60,323 nucleotides of DNA from Saprospiraceae bacterium (GTDB taxonomy: Bacteria > Bacteroidota > Bacteroidia > Chitinophagales > Saprospiraceae), in assembly GCA_029263015.1 (NCBI GenBank), contig JAJCYI010000176.1, forward strand, positions 1 through 60,323. Direction: 5' to 3'. Positions 31,816-42,300 of this stretch are shown piece by piece. The position numbers were made by a program, and so were the translations under genes. Position 1 is the stretch's first letter; every line of letters starts with the position of its first letter. The notes under the pieces are model-generated. The model was not told the DNA's origin, did no database searches, and was given only the letters and a program-made list of their open reading frames with translations.

Positions 31816-34332
31816 TCACTCCTGTATATACACCCGTTTCACCCGTCCAGAAATAGAAGTGAAGATTTCATAAGGAATCGTGTCCAGACAATTGGCAAGT
31901 TCCTGCACGGGCAATTCATGGCCTTTTGAATCTTTACCAAAAATAATAGCTTCATCGCCTTCCTGAACATCGGGGATGTGGGTGATATCTGCCATGGCCA
32001 TGTCCATACAGACATTGCCTATCAAGGGGGCTTTATTGCCATTTATCAATATTGAAAAATTACCGTTGCCAGCTTTTCTGGACAGTCCATCTGCATAGCC
32101 GATGCTGAGTGTGGCAATCCTCATCGGCTGGGTAGCAACTCCCTGCCGGGAATAACCGACGGTATGCCCCCCAGGGATATTCTTTACTTGTGAAACAGTT
32201 GCTTTGAGCGTATTCACGGTCTGCAATTTTTCCTGTACTTCCCCGCTTCCATCAATGCCATATAACCCAATACCCAATCGCACCATTTCCATTTGGTGCT
32301 CAGGAAAACGGACGATGCCGCTAGAGTTGAGGATGTGCCTGTTGGGTCGATAGCCCAATCTGTCGGCAAGCATGGCGTACATTTTTTGGAAACGGGTTAT
32401 TTGTTGGTTGGTGAAACCATCGTGGCTTTTGTCGTCGCTGGCGGCGAGGTGGGAAAGGATTGATTTGGTGATTAGTGATTGCCGATTGGTAATTAATACT
32501 TCCAACAGCTGATCCAGGTCATCTTCATTAAAGCCCAAACGGTGCATTCCTGTATCTAATTTTATGTGGAATGGAGCTTTATTTCCTGCTGAATTGGACA
32601 GAACAAACTGGTTGAATTTTTTTAACAATTTAAAACTGTAAATCTCTGGTTCAAGCTGGTACCGGATCAGCGAATCGAAAGTAGCTTCCTCTGGGTTGAG
32701 TACCAAAATGGGGAGTTGGATTCCTGCTTTACGAAGCTCGACGCCCTCGTCGGCATAGGCGACAGCAAGATAGTCAACATGCTGGAATTCAAGCAGTTTG
32801 GCTATTTCTATGCTGCCGCTGCCATAGGCGCTGGCTTTGACCATTACCATCAACTTGGTGCCTGGAAGCAGGTGGCTTTGGTAAATGCGGAGGTTGTTCA
32901 GGAGGGCAGTGAGGTTTACTTCCAAAACCGTCTGGTGGACTTTTCGGGAAAGGCGGTCGGCTATTTTTTCAAATCCAAATCGTCTGGCTCCTTTTAGTAA
33001 AATGGTTTCATTTTGAAAAGTTTCCAATTGCACGTTTTCTAAAAAAGAAGCCGTGGTTTCATAAATTTTTTTATTAAAATCAATAGGCAGTAGTTGCTCC
33101 AGGGTTTTTATTTCACTGCCGATTCCAATCAGGCGGTTAATTTTTTTTGCCAAAATCAATTTGGCGAGGGCCGAATACAATTGCTCACCAGTTTGGCCAG
33201 ATTGCAAAATATCGGACAGAATAAGCGTGCGGCGTTCTGTTTTGCTTTGCTGCACCAAAAAATTGAGCGCAATGATCAGTGAAGTAAGGTCGGAATTATA
33301 GCTGTCGTTAATGACCACACAGCCATTGTTGCCAGCCTTCAGTTCCAACCGAAGTGCAACAGGTTCGAGTTTTGCCATTCTTTCCGCAATGGTCTGGTGG
33401 TCATAACCGAGGTGCAGCATCAACACCCAACAGTGAATCGCATTCTCAATGGAGGCATCGTCAGTGAAAGGGATGGTGATTGGTGAATTATGATTGTTGA
33501 TTGTTGATTGGAGGACAATGGTGGTACTGGTTGCCGAGCGGATTGTTTTTTTGACCTGAAAATTTGCAGGCTTGCCTTTTGCCGACCATTTTATGAGTTG
33601 GGTTGAATTCTCCATTCTCCACTCTCCCCTCTCAATTTCCCTTTCCACCATTTCATCATCACAACAATAAATAAGGGTTTTTACATTTTGAAAGAGTTTA
33701 AGTTTTTCCCTCAGTTTGGCAATTTTGTTGGGAAACCCCTCGCTGTGCGCTGCGCCAAGTGTGGTGAAAATGCCAATATGGGGATCAAGAATAGGAGCCA
33801 GTTTTTTCATTTCATCCATCTTGGAAATGCCAGCTTCAAAAATGCCGAGGGTGTGTTCTTTGTTAATTTGTAAAATGGAAAGCGGCACACCTGTTTGTGA
33901 ATTGTAACTTTTAGGGCTTCTGACAATATGGTAATCTTCATGCAGCAATTGGAAAAGCCATTCTTTTATAATGGTTTTGCCATTGCTACCTGCGATGCCG
34001 AAGGTGGGTAGCTGAAATTGATGTCGGTGCCAAATGGCCAATCGTTGCAGCGCTTCGTATGTGTTTTCCACCAAGATAAAATTGGCGGAAGGGAAAGCAT
34101 TTGTTTTTATTTTTTTGGAAACCAAAAAATGGCGGATGCCGCTGTTGTAGAGTTCCGGCAAAAACTCGTGCCCATCAAACCGCCTTCCTTGCAGGGCGAT
34201 GAACAAAGAACTGGCTGGAAAAATGACCTGTCGGCTATCGAGCAACAGGTGCTCAATGATCCCTTCTTCAATGTTCTCTTTGAGGAATTGTCCTGACGTT
34301 ATTTCAGCAATTTGATGGATGGTGTATCGCAT
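31816..34332 (-). CDS. Bifunctional UDP-MurNAc-tripeptide:D-Ala-D-Ala ligase / alanine racemase
   Basis: Fusion of MurF, which adds D-Ala-D-Ala to the peptidoglycan precursor, and Alr, which makes D-alanine; the fusion is typical of Bacteroidota. The 838-residue protein (ATG 34332, MRYTIHQIAEITSG) has the Mur ligase P-loop GIAGSNGKTIIKEW, HSEGFPNKI and the VINDSYNSDLTS motif. The racemase half has the PLP lysine in VMVKASAYGSGS and the late catalytic Tyr segment HTVGYSRQGV. Three peptide stretches are encoded by intergenic-type repeats: IERGEWRMENS (33603-33640), STINNHNSPIT (33475-33510) and ITNRQSLIT (32468-32495). All keep frame and lie in probable loops. It diverges from the methyltransferase gene. 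Confidence 0.95.
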   Translation of the reverse strand: MRYTIHQIAEITSGQFLKENIEEGIIEHLLLDSRQVIFPASSLFIALQGRRFDGHEFLPELYNSGIRHFLVSKKIKTNAFPSANFILVENTYEALQRLAIWHRHQFQLPTFGIAGSNGKTIIKEWLFQLLHEDYHIVRSPKSYNSQTGVPLSILQINKEHTLGIFEAGISKMDEMKKLAPILDPHIGIFTTLGAAHSEGFPNKIAKLREKLKLFQNVKTLIYCCDDEMVEREIERGEWRMENSTQLIKWSAKGKPANFQVKKTIRSATSTTIVLQSTINNHNSPITIPFTDDASIENAIHCWVLMLHLGYDHQTIAERMAKLEPVALRLELKAGNNGCVVINDSYNSDLTSLIIALNFLVQQSKTERRTLILSDILQSGQTGEQLYSALAKLILAKKINRLIGIGSEIKTLEQLLPIDFNKKIYETTASFLENVQLETFQNETILLKGARRFGFEKIADRLSRKVHQTVLEVNLTALLNNLRIYQSHLLPGTKLMVMVKASAYGSGSIEIAKLLEFQHVDYLAVAYADEGVELRKAGIQLPILVLNPEEATFDSLIRYQLEPEIYSFKLLKKFNQFVLSNSAGNKAPFHIKLDTGMHRLGFNEDDLDQLLEVLITNRQSLITKSILSHLAASDDKSHDGFTNQQITRFQKMYAMLADRLGYRPNRHILNSSGIVRFPEHQMEMVRLGIGLYGIDGSGEVQEKLQTVNTLKATVSQVKNIPGGHTVGYSRQGVATQPMRIATLSIGYADGLSRKAGNGNFSILINGNKAPLIGNVCMDMAMADITHIPDVQEGDEAIIFGKDSKGHELPVQELANCLDTIPYEIFTSISGRVKRVYIQE
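32468..32495. repeat. GATTAGT-type repeat inside murF-alr
   Basis: GTGATTAGTGATTGCCGATTGG-like DNA encodes ITNRQSLIT in the racemase half. The NRQS peptide also appears in the 5' extension of the 11739 gene and, as YRQSLIT, in the repeat before 24963. Confidence 0.55.
33475..33640. repeat. Two further repeat-like stretches inside murF-alr
   Basis: 33475-33510 resembles GATTGTTGATTGTTGATTG-type intergenic DNA. 33603-33640 is a run of GGAGAAT/GGAGAGT heptamers read on the minus strand. Both are in frame in the ligase half. Confidence 0.5.
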
Positions 34333-34464
34333 GTATTGAGTAATGGTCGGCCACAAATTTCTGTTTTTTATGTGAAACTGTTCCCTGGAAACATATCGGC
34401 CATTTGGTTACTACACAGGATTATTGAAATGTGTACTTTCGCAGCGATTTCCAAAACCATCTGT

Positions 34465-35367
34465 ATGAAACAATTTCTATCGAAGGTTATTGTGGATCCT
34501 GTTGACCAGGGCAAACTGGAGCTGAAAAAAGGCTGGCTGGAGGGAATGGGGTCTGGACGGAAGTACAAGTTGTGGGAAGGAATCCCGATTTTGTTGGCTA
34601 AGGGGAAAAATCTACCACCTCCGAGCATCCATTTAGATAAGGGGTTTGATTATGCAACACACTATCAAAAAGATGCGGAGGTTTTTGATTATTTCAAAAC
34701 AAATGAAGACGGTGCGACTTTGCATGAAAACAGGCGCTTGCATGAGGCGATCATCAACGAGGTAGGGGAAAAGGTTTCTTTGATTCTCGATGTAGGTTGT
34801 GGCAATGCCTGGGTGTCCAAGCATTTTTGTAAAAAAGGTGTCCAAGTGATTTCGATGGATATCTCGACTGCCAATCCAAAAAAAGCCTTGCAACAAAACC
34901 CATCAGAAAACCATGCGGGACTGGTTGCTGATGCCTATTATTTGCCGATAAGCGATAATACCATTGAGTGCATCATCGCCTCAGAAATAATGGAACACGT
35001 GCCAGATCCGAAGTGGTTTATCCGAAGGTTATTGGCAGCCATTTCATCTGGCGGGACACTACTAGTCACAACCCCGTATAATGAAAAATTAAGGCATCAT
35101 CTCTGTATCCATTGTAATTGCCCAACACCAGAAAATGCTCATTTGCATTCATTTGATGAAAACAATATTTGGCAGTATTTGCCGCAAGAAGGGACTGTTG
35201 TTAGTATTAAAAAATTCAGCAATTTGTTGTTGAACAAGGTCAAGTCATTCAAGTTGTTGCAGTATTTGCCATTTAAGGTTTGGTGGTTGATTGACGCATT
35301 GGCGAACAAATTGATCAAGAAAGAAACCAGGTTAATGATCAAAATTCAAAAATCAGAAAAGGAATGA
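34465..35367 (+). CDS. Class I SAM-dependent methyltransferase
   Basis: A 300-residue protein from ATG 34465 (MKQFLSKVIVDPVDQG). An upstream in-frame start at 34312 would run into murF-alr and is rejected. The N-terminal part (KKGWLEGMGSGRKYKLWEGIPIL) looks like a Trm112-type module, which often precedes methyltransferase domains. The Rossmann core has motif I LILDVGCGNAWVSKHF, an acidic motif (SMDIST), VADAYYLPISDNTIEC and motif IV IIASEIMEHVPDP. The substrate is unknown; ubiquinone/menaquinone-type or sugar methylation is possible. Its stop overlaps the ruvA start (ATGA), so the two are translationally coupled. Confidence 0.88.
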   Translation: MKQFLSKVIVDPVDQGKLELKKGWLEGMGSGRKYKLWEGIPILLAKGKNLPPPSIHLDKGFDYATHYQKDAEVFDYFKTNEDGATLHENRRLHEAIINEVGEKVSLILDVGCGNAWVSKHFCKKGVQVISMDISTANPKKALQQNPSENHAGLVADAYYLPISDNTIECIIASEIMEHVPDPKWFIRRLLAAISSGGTLLVTTPYNEKLRHHLCIHCNCPTPENAHLHSFDENNIWQYLPQEGTVVSIKKFSNLLLNKVKSFKLLQYLPFKVWWLIDALANKLIKKETRLMIKIQKSEKE

Positions 35368-35954
35368 TTACCTATGTCAAAGGGCTTATCGCTTTTAAAT
35401 CGCCAACTTATGTGGTTGTAGAGGCTGGGGGAATTGGCTACAAAATCCACGTCAGCTTGAACACCTATACCAGGATCGAAAAGCTGGAACATGTCAAGGT
35501 ACTTACCTATTTCCATGTTAAAGAAGATTCCCAAACACTTTATGGGTTTGCGGATGAGGAGGAGCGCAACCTTTTTGTGCATTTGATCTCTGTTTCTGGG
35601 GTGGGGCCTTCTACTGCCCAAGTGGTGCTTTCCACGTTGATGCCCGATGAACTTCGGGCTGCTATTATTTCAGAAAACGAGGCTTTGCTCAGAAAAGTAA
35701 AAGGGATCGGCAATAAGACCGCCAAGCAGATTATCCTTGACCTGAAAAACAAATTAATAAAATCGGGCGGCGACCTGACCATTCCCGTTGCTCCGGCAAA
35801 CAATACGATGCGGGAGGAAGCGTTATCTGCCCTGTTGTCTTTACAGGTCAACAAAATTCAGGCGCAAAAGGCGCTGAACAAAATTTTGCAGGAGAACCCG
35901 ACCATCGCTAGTGTGGAAGATTTGATTCGCTTGGCTTTGAAACAGTTGACTTAG
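35364..35954 (+). CDS. ruvA: Holliday junction helicase subunit RuvA
   Basis: Binds four-way junctions as a tetramer and loads the RuvB motor for branch migration in recombination. The 196-residue protein has the N-terminal OB fold (MITYVKGLIAFKSPTYVVVEAGGIGYKI), two helix-hairpin-helix motifs (VSGVGPSTAQVVLS and VKGIGNKTAKQIILDLKNK) and the short C-terminal RuvB-binding domain (MREEALSALLSLQVNKIQAQKALNKI). Length is normal. It overlaps the methyltransferase by 4 nt. ruvB is not in the window. Its stop lies in the left arm of a GATTAGT-type inverted repeat. Confidence 0.97.
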   Translation: MITYVKGLIAFKSPTYVVVEAGGIGYKIHVSLNTYTRIEKLEHVKVLTYFHVKEDSQTLYGFADEEERNLFVHLISVSGVGPSTAQVVLSTLMPDELRAAIISENEALLRKVKGIGNKTAKQIILDLKNKLIKSGGDLTIPVAPANNTMREEALSALLSLQVNKIQAQKALNKILQENPTIASVEDLIRLALKQLT

Positions 35955-36023
35955 TGAATAGTGCTTAGTAAGCAGTTGGCAGTAGTGGTGCACTTTGCTA
36001 AGGCGTTAGTCACTAATCACTAA
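35951..36023. repeat. GATTAGT-type inverted repeat after ruvA
   Basis: TTAGTGAATAGTG (35951-35963) and CACTAATCACTAA (36011-36023) pair at 12 of 13 bases. The ruvA stop codon is inside the left arm. Confidence 0.6.
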
Positions 36024-36345
36024 CTGTTAAAGTTCAGGGTCACAAAAAATCAAACTGGCATCCTGCGTTTTTGAGACATTATCAATGCGGACGAATTATA
36101 GATATGACAATATTTTACGAAAAACATAGAACTTGTTTAGCGTTTTCTCAACCATTCCTATTCCCTTTCGTAAAGGATTCTTTTCTGAGGTAATGTGCGT
36201 GGCACTTTGCCCATTTGTTCTGCATTAAAATTGGTATTAGTTATTGGTTACTTGGTATTTGTACATACAGGTTTGTTAGAATATGCCCTTCAATATCTCA
36301 TACCGAATGCCCAATATCCAATAGAAGGTTTTACCCAACAGTATT
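35955..36345. other. Intergenic region upstream of sprA
   Basis: Apart from the repeat at its left end, no gene and no consensus promoter was found; the sprA promoter must lie here or be atypical. Confidence 0.5.
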
Positions 36346-39300
36346 ATGAAGAAGAGACTTTTACTTGCCGGTCGTATCTCGGTGTTTTTATTGATTGTTT
36401 TGAACGTCCAATTAATCGGGAGTTCGAATATGCCAGAAAGCCCTTTTGCACCTGAATACGTACAGGCCACCCATGAATTTGTGAAACCGTCAATCGAGGA
36501 AGGTTTATATGCACAATTGGCGACCTCTCCACAAGATACACTTCCCCTTGAAGACAGGCACGATGACTTCCTGAACAATGGCAATCAGAATCCATTTGAT
36601 TTGCAGGATCCTGCGGCAGTTGAACAAACGGTGGAATTCGATCCTGAGACGGGTAATTACATCATCACTGAGACGATTGGTAGTGATTATTTCAGGCCTC
36701 CTAGTTTCATGACTTTCCAGGAGTATTTGGATTATCAGGCAGCGGAGCAAGAACGGGAGTATTTCAGTGCGCTTTCAGGTTCAAGCACAGGGAGAGGGAC
36801 TTCAGGTCGGCTCGACCCCTTGGTGAAAATTGACATAAAAGAGCAGATGGTAGAGCGGTTGTTCGGGGGGACGGAAGTTGACATCAAGCCCCAAGGAAAT
36901 ATCGATCTGACATTTGGTGTTGAATTCAACAATACGCAAAACCCAACGCTTCCACAGCGCCAGCAGCGGCAGGGAGGATTTGATTTTGACATGGCCATCC
37001 AGATGAACGTGGAAGGTTCGATTGGTGAAAAACTGAGACTCAGCACCAACTATAATACCCAAGCGACATTCGACTTCGACAACACCATGAAGCTCGATTA
37101 TAACACCGAAACTTTTGGGGAAGACGACATCATCAAGAAAATTGAAGCAGGTAACGTCAGCTTGCCTTTGCGGGGCACGCTCATACAAGGCAGCCAAAGT
37201 TTGTTTGGCATAAAAACCGAATTACAGTTTGGCCGCTTGTTGCTCAACATCGTTGCCTCGCAACAAAAGTCCGAGCGGGAATCCATTACCCTCGAAGGGG
37301 GCAGCAAATTTCAAGAGTTTGAAGTAAAGGCAGATGAATACGATGAAAACCGTCACTTCTTCCTGACCCATTACAACCGCAACAATTTTGAAGAATCGAT
37401 GGAGGAACTGCCACTCATCAAGTCACTTTTTGACATTACCAATATACAGGTTTGGGTGACGGACACGCGTAATTCAACTGAAAATATCAGGGACATTGTC
37501 GCTGTTTCCGATTTGGCAGAGACCACCCGTTTTACGAATCCCGCGCAACAAGCATTACCAGTTCCCCCAGCCAAAGATATAGAAGGGGAAGCATTGCCCC
37601 ATAATGATGCGAACGGCCTTTACGACCAGATTTTTGTCGACCCAAAATCGAAAGAAGTGAACAGGGTGGTGAATGTTTTACGCGGGTTGGGTTTGCAACA
37701 GGGCCGCGATTTTGAAAAAGTAACGGCCCGCCAATTGGCTCCCACTGAATTCACCTATCACCCCAATCTTGGTTATGTATCGTTGAATGTCAACATTCAG
37801 CCTGATCAGGTGGTGGGTGTCGCTTTTGAATATGCATACCAGGATGAGGTTTACCAAGTAGGCCAAATAGCAGAAGACCAGGAACGTGCCACCGACTCCG
37901 TGACACAAAATGTACTTTTTGTAAAAATGCTGAAAAGTACCATCCAGCCGATTGACTTGCCAACCTGGGATTTGATGATGAAAAACATCTACAATGTAGG
38001 TGCTTATAATGTGTCGAACGAGGATTTTGAATTGGGCATTTATTATGAAGACCCAGGAGAAGGGATCAAACAGTTCATGCCAGCCGAGGGTATTTCTGAA
38101 AAACCCCTGTTGCGTGTTTTCAACCTCGACCAATTGAACGTGCAACTGGATCCGCAGCCCGATGGGGTATTTGATTTTGTGGAAGGGCTGACGATCAATA
38201 CCCGAAACGGACGTATCATGTTCCCTGTATTAGAGCCTTTTGGAAGTGCACTTGCGAGCCAATTGACGCCACAGGATTCTGCCAAGTTTGTCTATTCCCA
38301 ACTTTATTCTATGACACTTTTTAATGCAAGGGAATTCCAAGAGTTTAATAGGTTTTCCATAAAAGGTAGTTATAAATCGAGTATTACCTCTGAAATTTCT
38401 TTGGGGGCTTTTAATATACCGCCAGGTTCAGTGAGGGTCTATTCTGGGGGTACGCTTTTGAAAGAAGGCCAAGATTATGAAGTGGATTATCAGATTGGAA
38501 GGGTAAGGATCGTGAATGATATTTACCTGAATTCGGGCGCACCAATCAAAGTTGAATTTGAAGACAACTCCCTTTTTGGTTTCCAGACCAAAACGATGCT
38601 GGGGGTAAGGGCTGATTATTTAGTCAATAAAAACCTGACGGTAGGTGCGACATACCTGCATTTATTTGAAAGACCCTATACCCAGAAAGTGAATATTGGG
38701 GACGACCCTATCAATAATCGTATTTATGGTTTTGATGTAAATTATAGCAACGATGCTCCGTGGCTTACACGTTTGGTGGATAAGATTCCGCTTATTTCGA
38801 CAAAAGAAATGTCCACCATACAGTTTACTGCCGAAACGGCTGCCCTAAGACCTGGCCATGCACGTGCCATCAATGAGGACTCGGCTGGCGATGATAGTGA
38901 AAAAGGCGGGATCGTTTATGTGGATGATTTTGAAGGAGCGGTTTCAGAAATCCCCCTGACAAGTCCTTTTGCTGGGGTAAATGGCTGGATGATGTCAAGT
39001 GTGCCGCGCGACGACCAGAATGCGACAAACCCTATGTTCCCAGAATCCTTTCTGAACGATACAACCTTAGCTGGCGTAAATCGGGCGCACCTGAGTTGGT
39101 ACAGCATCGACCAAGGTATAGATGGTGCGAATAACAACCCTTATAGCGTAGTTATCAACCGCACGGAAATATCCCCCAACTTTACCCAAAACAATGGTCT
39201 TGGTGCATCTTTTTTACGGTCACTTGATTTGTCTTACGATCCTACTCGCAGAGGCCCGTATAGTTACGACCCGCCAGATGGTACGCAATTTTCTGCTGGT

Positions 39301-42300
39301 TTGAATTCGGACGCGTCGCTAAAAGACCCCGAATCCCGCTGGGCCGGTATGATGCGCCAGATGACCACCAATGACTTCCAGTCGTCTAATATCGAATTCC
39401 TTGAATTTTGGATGATGAGTCCCTATATGGATACCACGGGCGCCAATGCCGGAAATAATGATGCAATTGACGGCGGTATGAATGGAGAATTAATTATCAA
39501 CTTTGGTAATATCTCCGAGGACATCATGCCCGATTCGAGGAAGTTTTTTGAAAATGGGCTTCCTGGGCCAAATACCCAAGGACTAAGGGCAACGGAGACA
39601 GGTTGGGGACGCATTCCTTTGAACCCTCAGATTACCAACAATTTTGATACAAATGAACAAAACCGCGAGACTCAGGACGTTGGGTTGGATGGTATGGACG
39701 ATGCGGACGAACAAACAAAGTTTGCTTATTACCTTGACGAATTGACAGGTCGTGTAACTCCAGCAAAAGAGGCTGAGATTAGGAACGACCCTTCCAACGA
39801 TAACTTTAGGCACCCCAGGGATTATCCTCAAGGGACGTCTATTTCCGCTAGGTATGATCGCTATTTTGGTTTGGAAGGGAATACACCGATCAACCAAGGT
39901 GAAAGCTTAACGCGTTCGGCAACTACAGTTCCAGATGGTGAAGACCTCGATGGAGATCGTACTGTGAATGAGACCGAGAGCTATTTTGAATACTCTGTTC
40001 CCATCAATTTTGACCCAAGCCAAGCTGGCGGGCGGGGCATGGATCTTGACGAGAATCCTTTTATTACTGAACAAAGGATCAGTGAAACTACCAACCGCGT
40101 ATATTACCGTTTCCGTGTACCGCTGAACTTGCTTGAATCCGATCCCAACTTTAGAAGGGTTGGAGGTATCCGCGATTTTCGTTCTATCCGTTTTATGCGG
40201 ATGTACCTAAAAGGATTTGAAAAACCGGTACAATTGCGTTTCGCCACTTTGGAATTGGTGCGCAGCCAATGGAGGCGCTACTCTCGACAATTAGCTGATG
40301 AGCCTTGTTTTGGTTTTGGTCTCGAGGATCTTGATGATACTTCATTTGATATCAATGCGGTAAACATTGAGGAGAACATCGAAAGGGTACCTTTTGGTTA
40401 TACACTTCCTCCAGGCATCAGCAGGGAGCAGGCGCTTGGTGTCAACTTGAGTGCTTTGCAAAACGAGCAGGCGCTTTCCGTGCGGGTTTGTGACCTTGAT
40501 GATGGTGACGCCAGGGGCATTTTCAAGAATGTAGAACTTGACCTCAGGGTGCTCAAGAAAATGAAAATGTTCCTCCATGCCGAAAACGCGAAAAATTGCA
40601 GCATTGGCAGTGATGATTTGAAACATGGCGACTTGAACATTTTCATCCGTTTGGGAAGTGATGTGAACAGCAATTTTTATGAATATGAAATACCGATCAC
40701 CATTTCCGATGAAGATTCAGGTATTGCTTATAACGATGAAGCGTATGCGAGGGTAGTTTGGCCTGACTCCAATGACGTTTCCATAGATTTTGAACTGTTG
40801 AAAGCGATGAAGGAAGAGCGGAACAAAGCTAATGATGCATCGATTGGAAAACTTTTTACTGCTATACAGACCATAGACCCAGATCGCTCTGATGCTATTT
40901 TAAGGATCAAAGGGAACCCAAACCTCGGATTGATAAAAACCGTGATGGTTGGGGTCCGTAATCCAATAAAAGGTGGAGATTGTGATCCCAATGACACCAA
41001 GAGCATTGAAATATGGATCAACGAATTGCGGGCATTTGGCCTCGATGAACGGGGAGGGGTAGCAGGTATTGCCAGGCTCGATCTACAACTTGCAGACTTT
41101 GGTTCATTGACCCTATCTGGACAAGCAAGCAGCATTGGTTTTGGAGCGCTCGATCAAAAATTGGCAGATAGAGCCAAGGAGCGGAAGGTGCAGTATGATG
41201 TGGCGGGTACATTTGAATTGTCCAAATTCCTTCCCGAGTCGGCAGGGATCAATTTACCGTTTTATTTTCAATACTCTAAAGAAGCCAGTACGCCACAGTT
41301 CGACCCATACGATCTTGATATTGAACTGGATGATAAGCTCAAAGACGATGATTTAACACGGGAGGAAAAAAAGGAACTCAAAGACCGGGCACAAACGGTC
41401 AAGACGATCAAGAGCTACAACTTTACCAATGTTCGGAAGCAACGCGCTCGAAATGACAAGCCGCCGATGCCGTGGGATATTTCCAACTTCAGCGCCACTT
41501 ATGCGTTTGACGAAACTTCCAAGCACGATCCAATTGTGGAAAAAGATGTGCTGACCAGAAGGCGGGGCGCACTTGATTATAATTTTTCAAGACAGGTCAC
41601 TTATATTGAACCTTTGAAAAATACGATCAAGAGCAAACATCTGAAGTTCATTAAAAACCTGAACTTCAACCCGTTGCCAAATTCTTTTGCTTTCAGTACC
41701 GATTTGGATCGCAGGTTTAATGTGACAAAATACCGTTTTGCTGGTGATAACCCTGAGTTCAATACCTATTACAATAAGCAATTTCTTTGGGGAAGGACTT
41801 ACGATTTGCAGTGGGACTTGACAAGGAACCTAAAATTCCAGTTCAATGCCGACAATAGCGCGGTTATTGATGAGCCGGATGAGATCAAGATGTTGAAACG
41901 CAACTTGTTGGATCCCTCCGATCCAATGTATATTGCCGACGTTCGGCAGCACCGCCGCGATTCGATCTGGAGCGGACTCAAAGATTTTGGACGTAACAAA
42001 CATTATCAGCACAGTATCAATGCGACCTATAAAGTTCCTTTGAATGATTTTCCATTTCTTGATTGGGTAAGTGTCAAAGCGAGCTACAAGGCCAGCTATT
42101 CTTGGGATGCGGCGAGCCAAACACCATCTGCCATTTCTCAGGGAAACATCATTACCAACACGCAATCCCGCCAGATCAACGGAGACCTTAATTTTGACAA
42201 ACTGTACAATTATTTTCCTTATCTGAAAAAAGTAAACTCAAAACCTAGGAGGGGACGAAGCGGTAACAACCGCAACAGTCGAAGTAGCACCGGTGGGCGC

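Noticed and set aside
34312-34464. N-terminal extension of the methyltransferase
   Set aside because: It would overlap the divergent murF-alr start and translates to sequence unlike the family; ATG 34465 gives the expected N-terminus.
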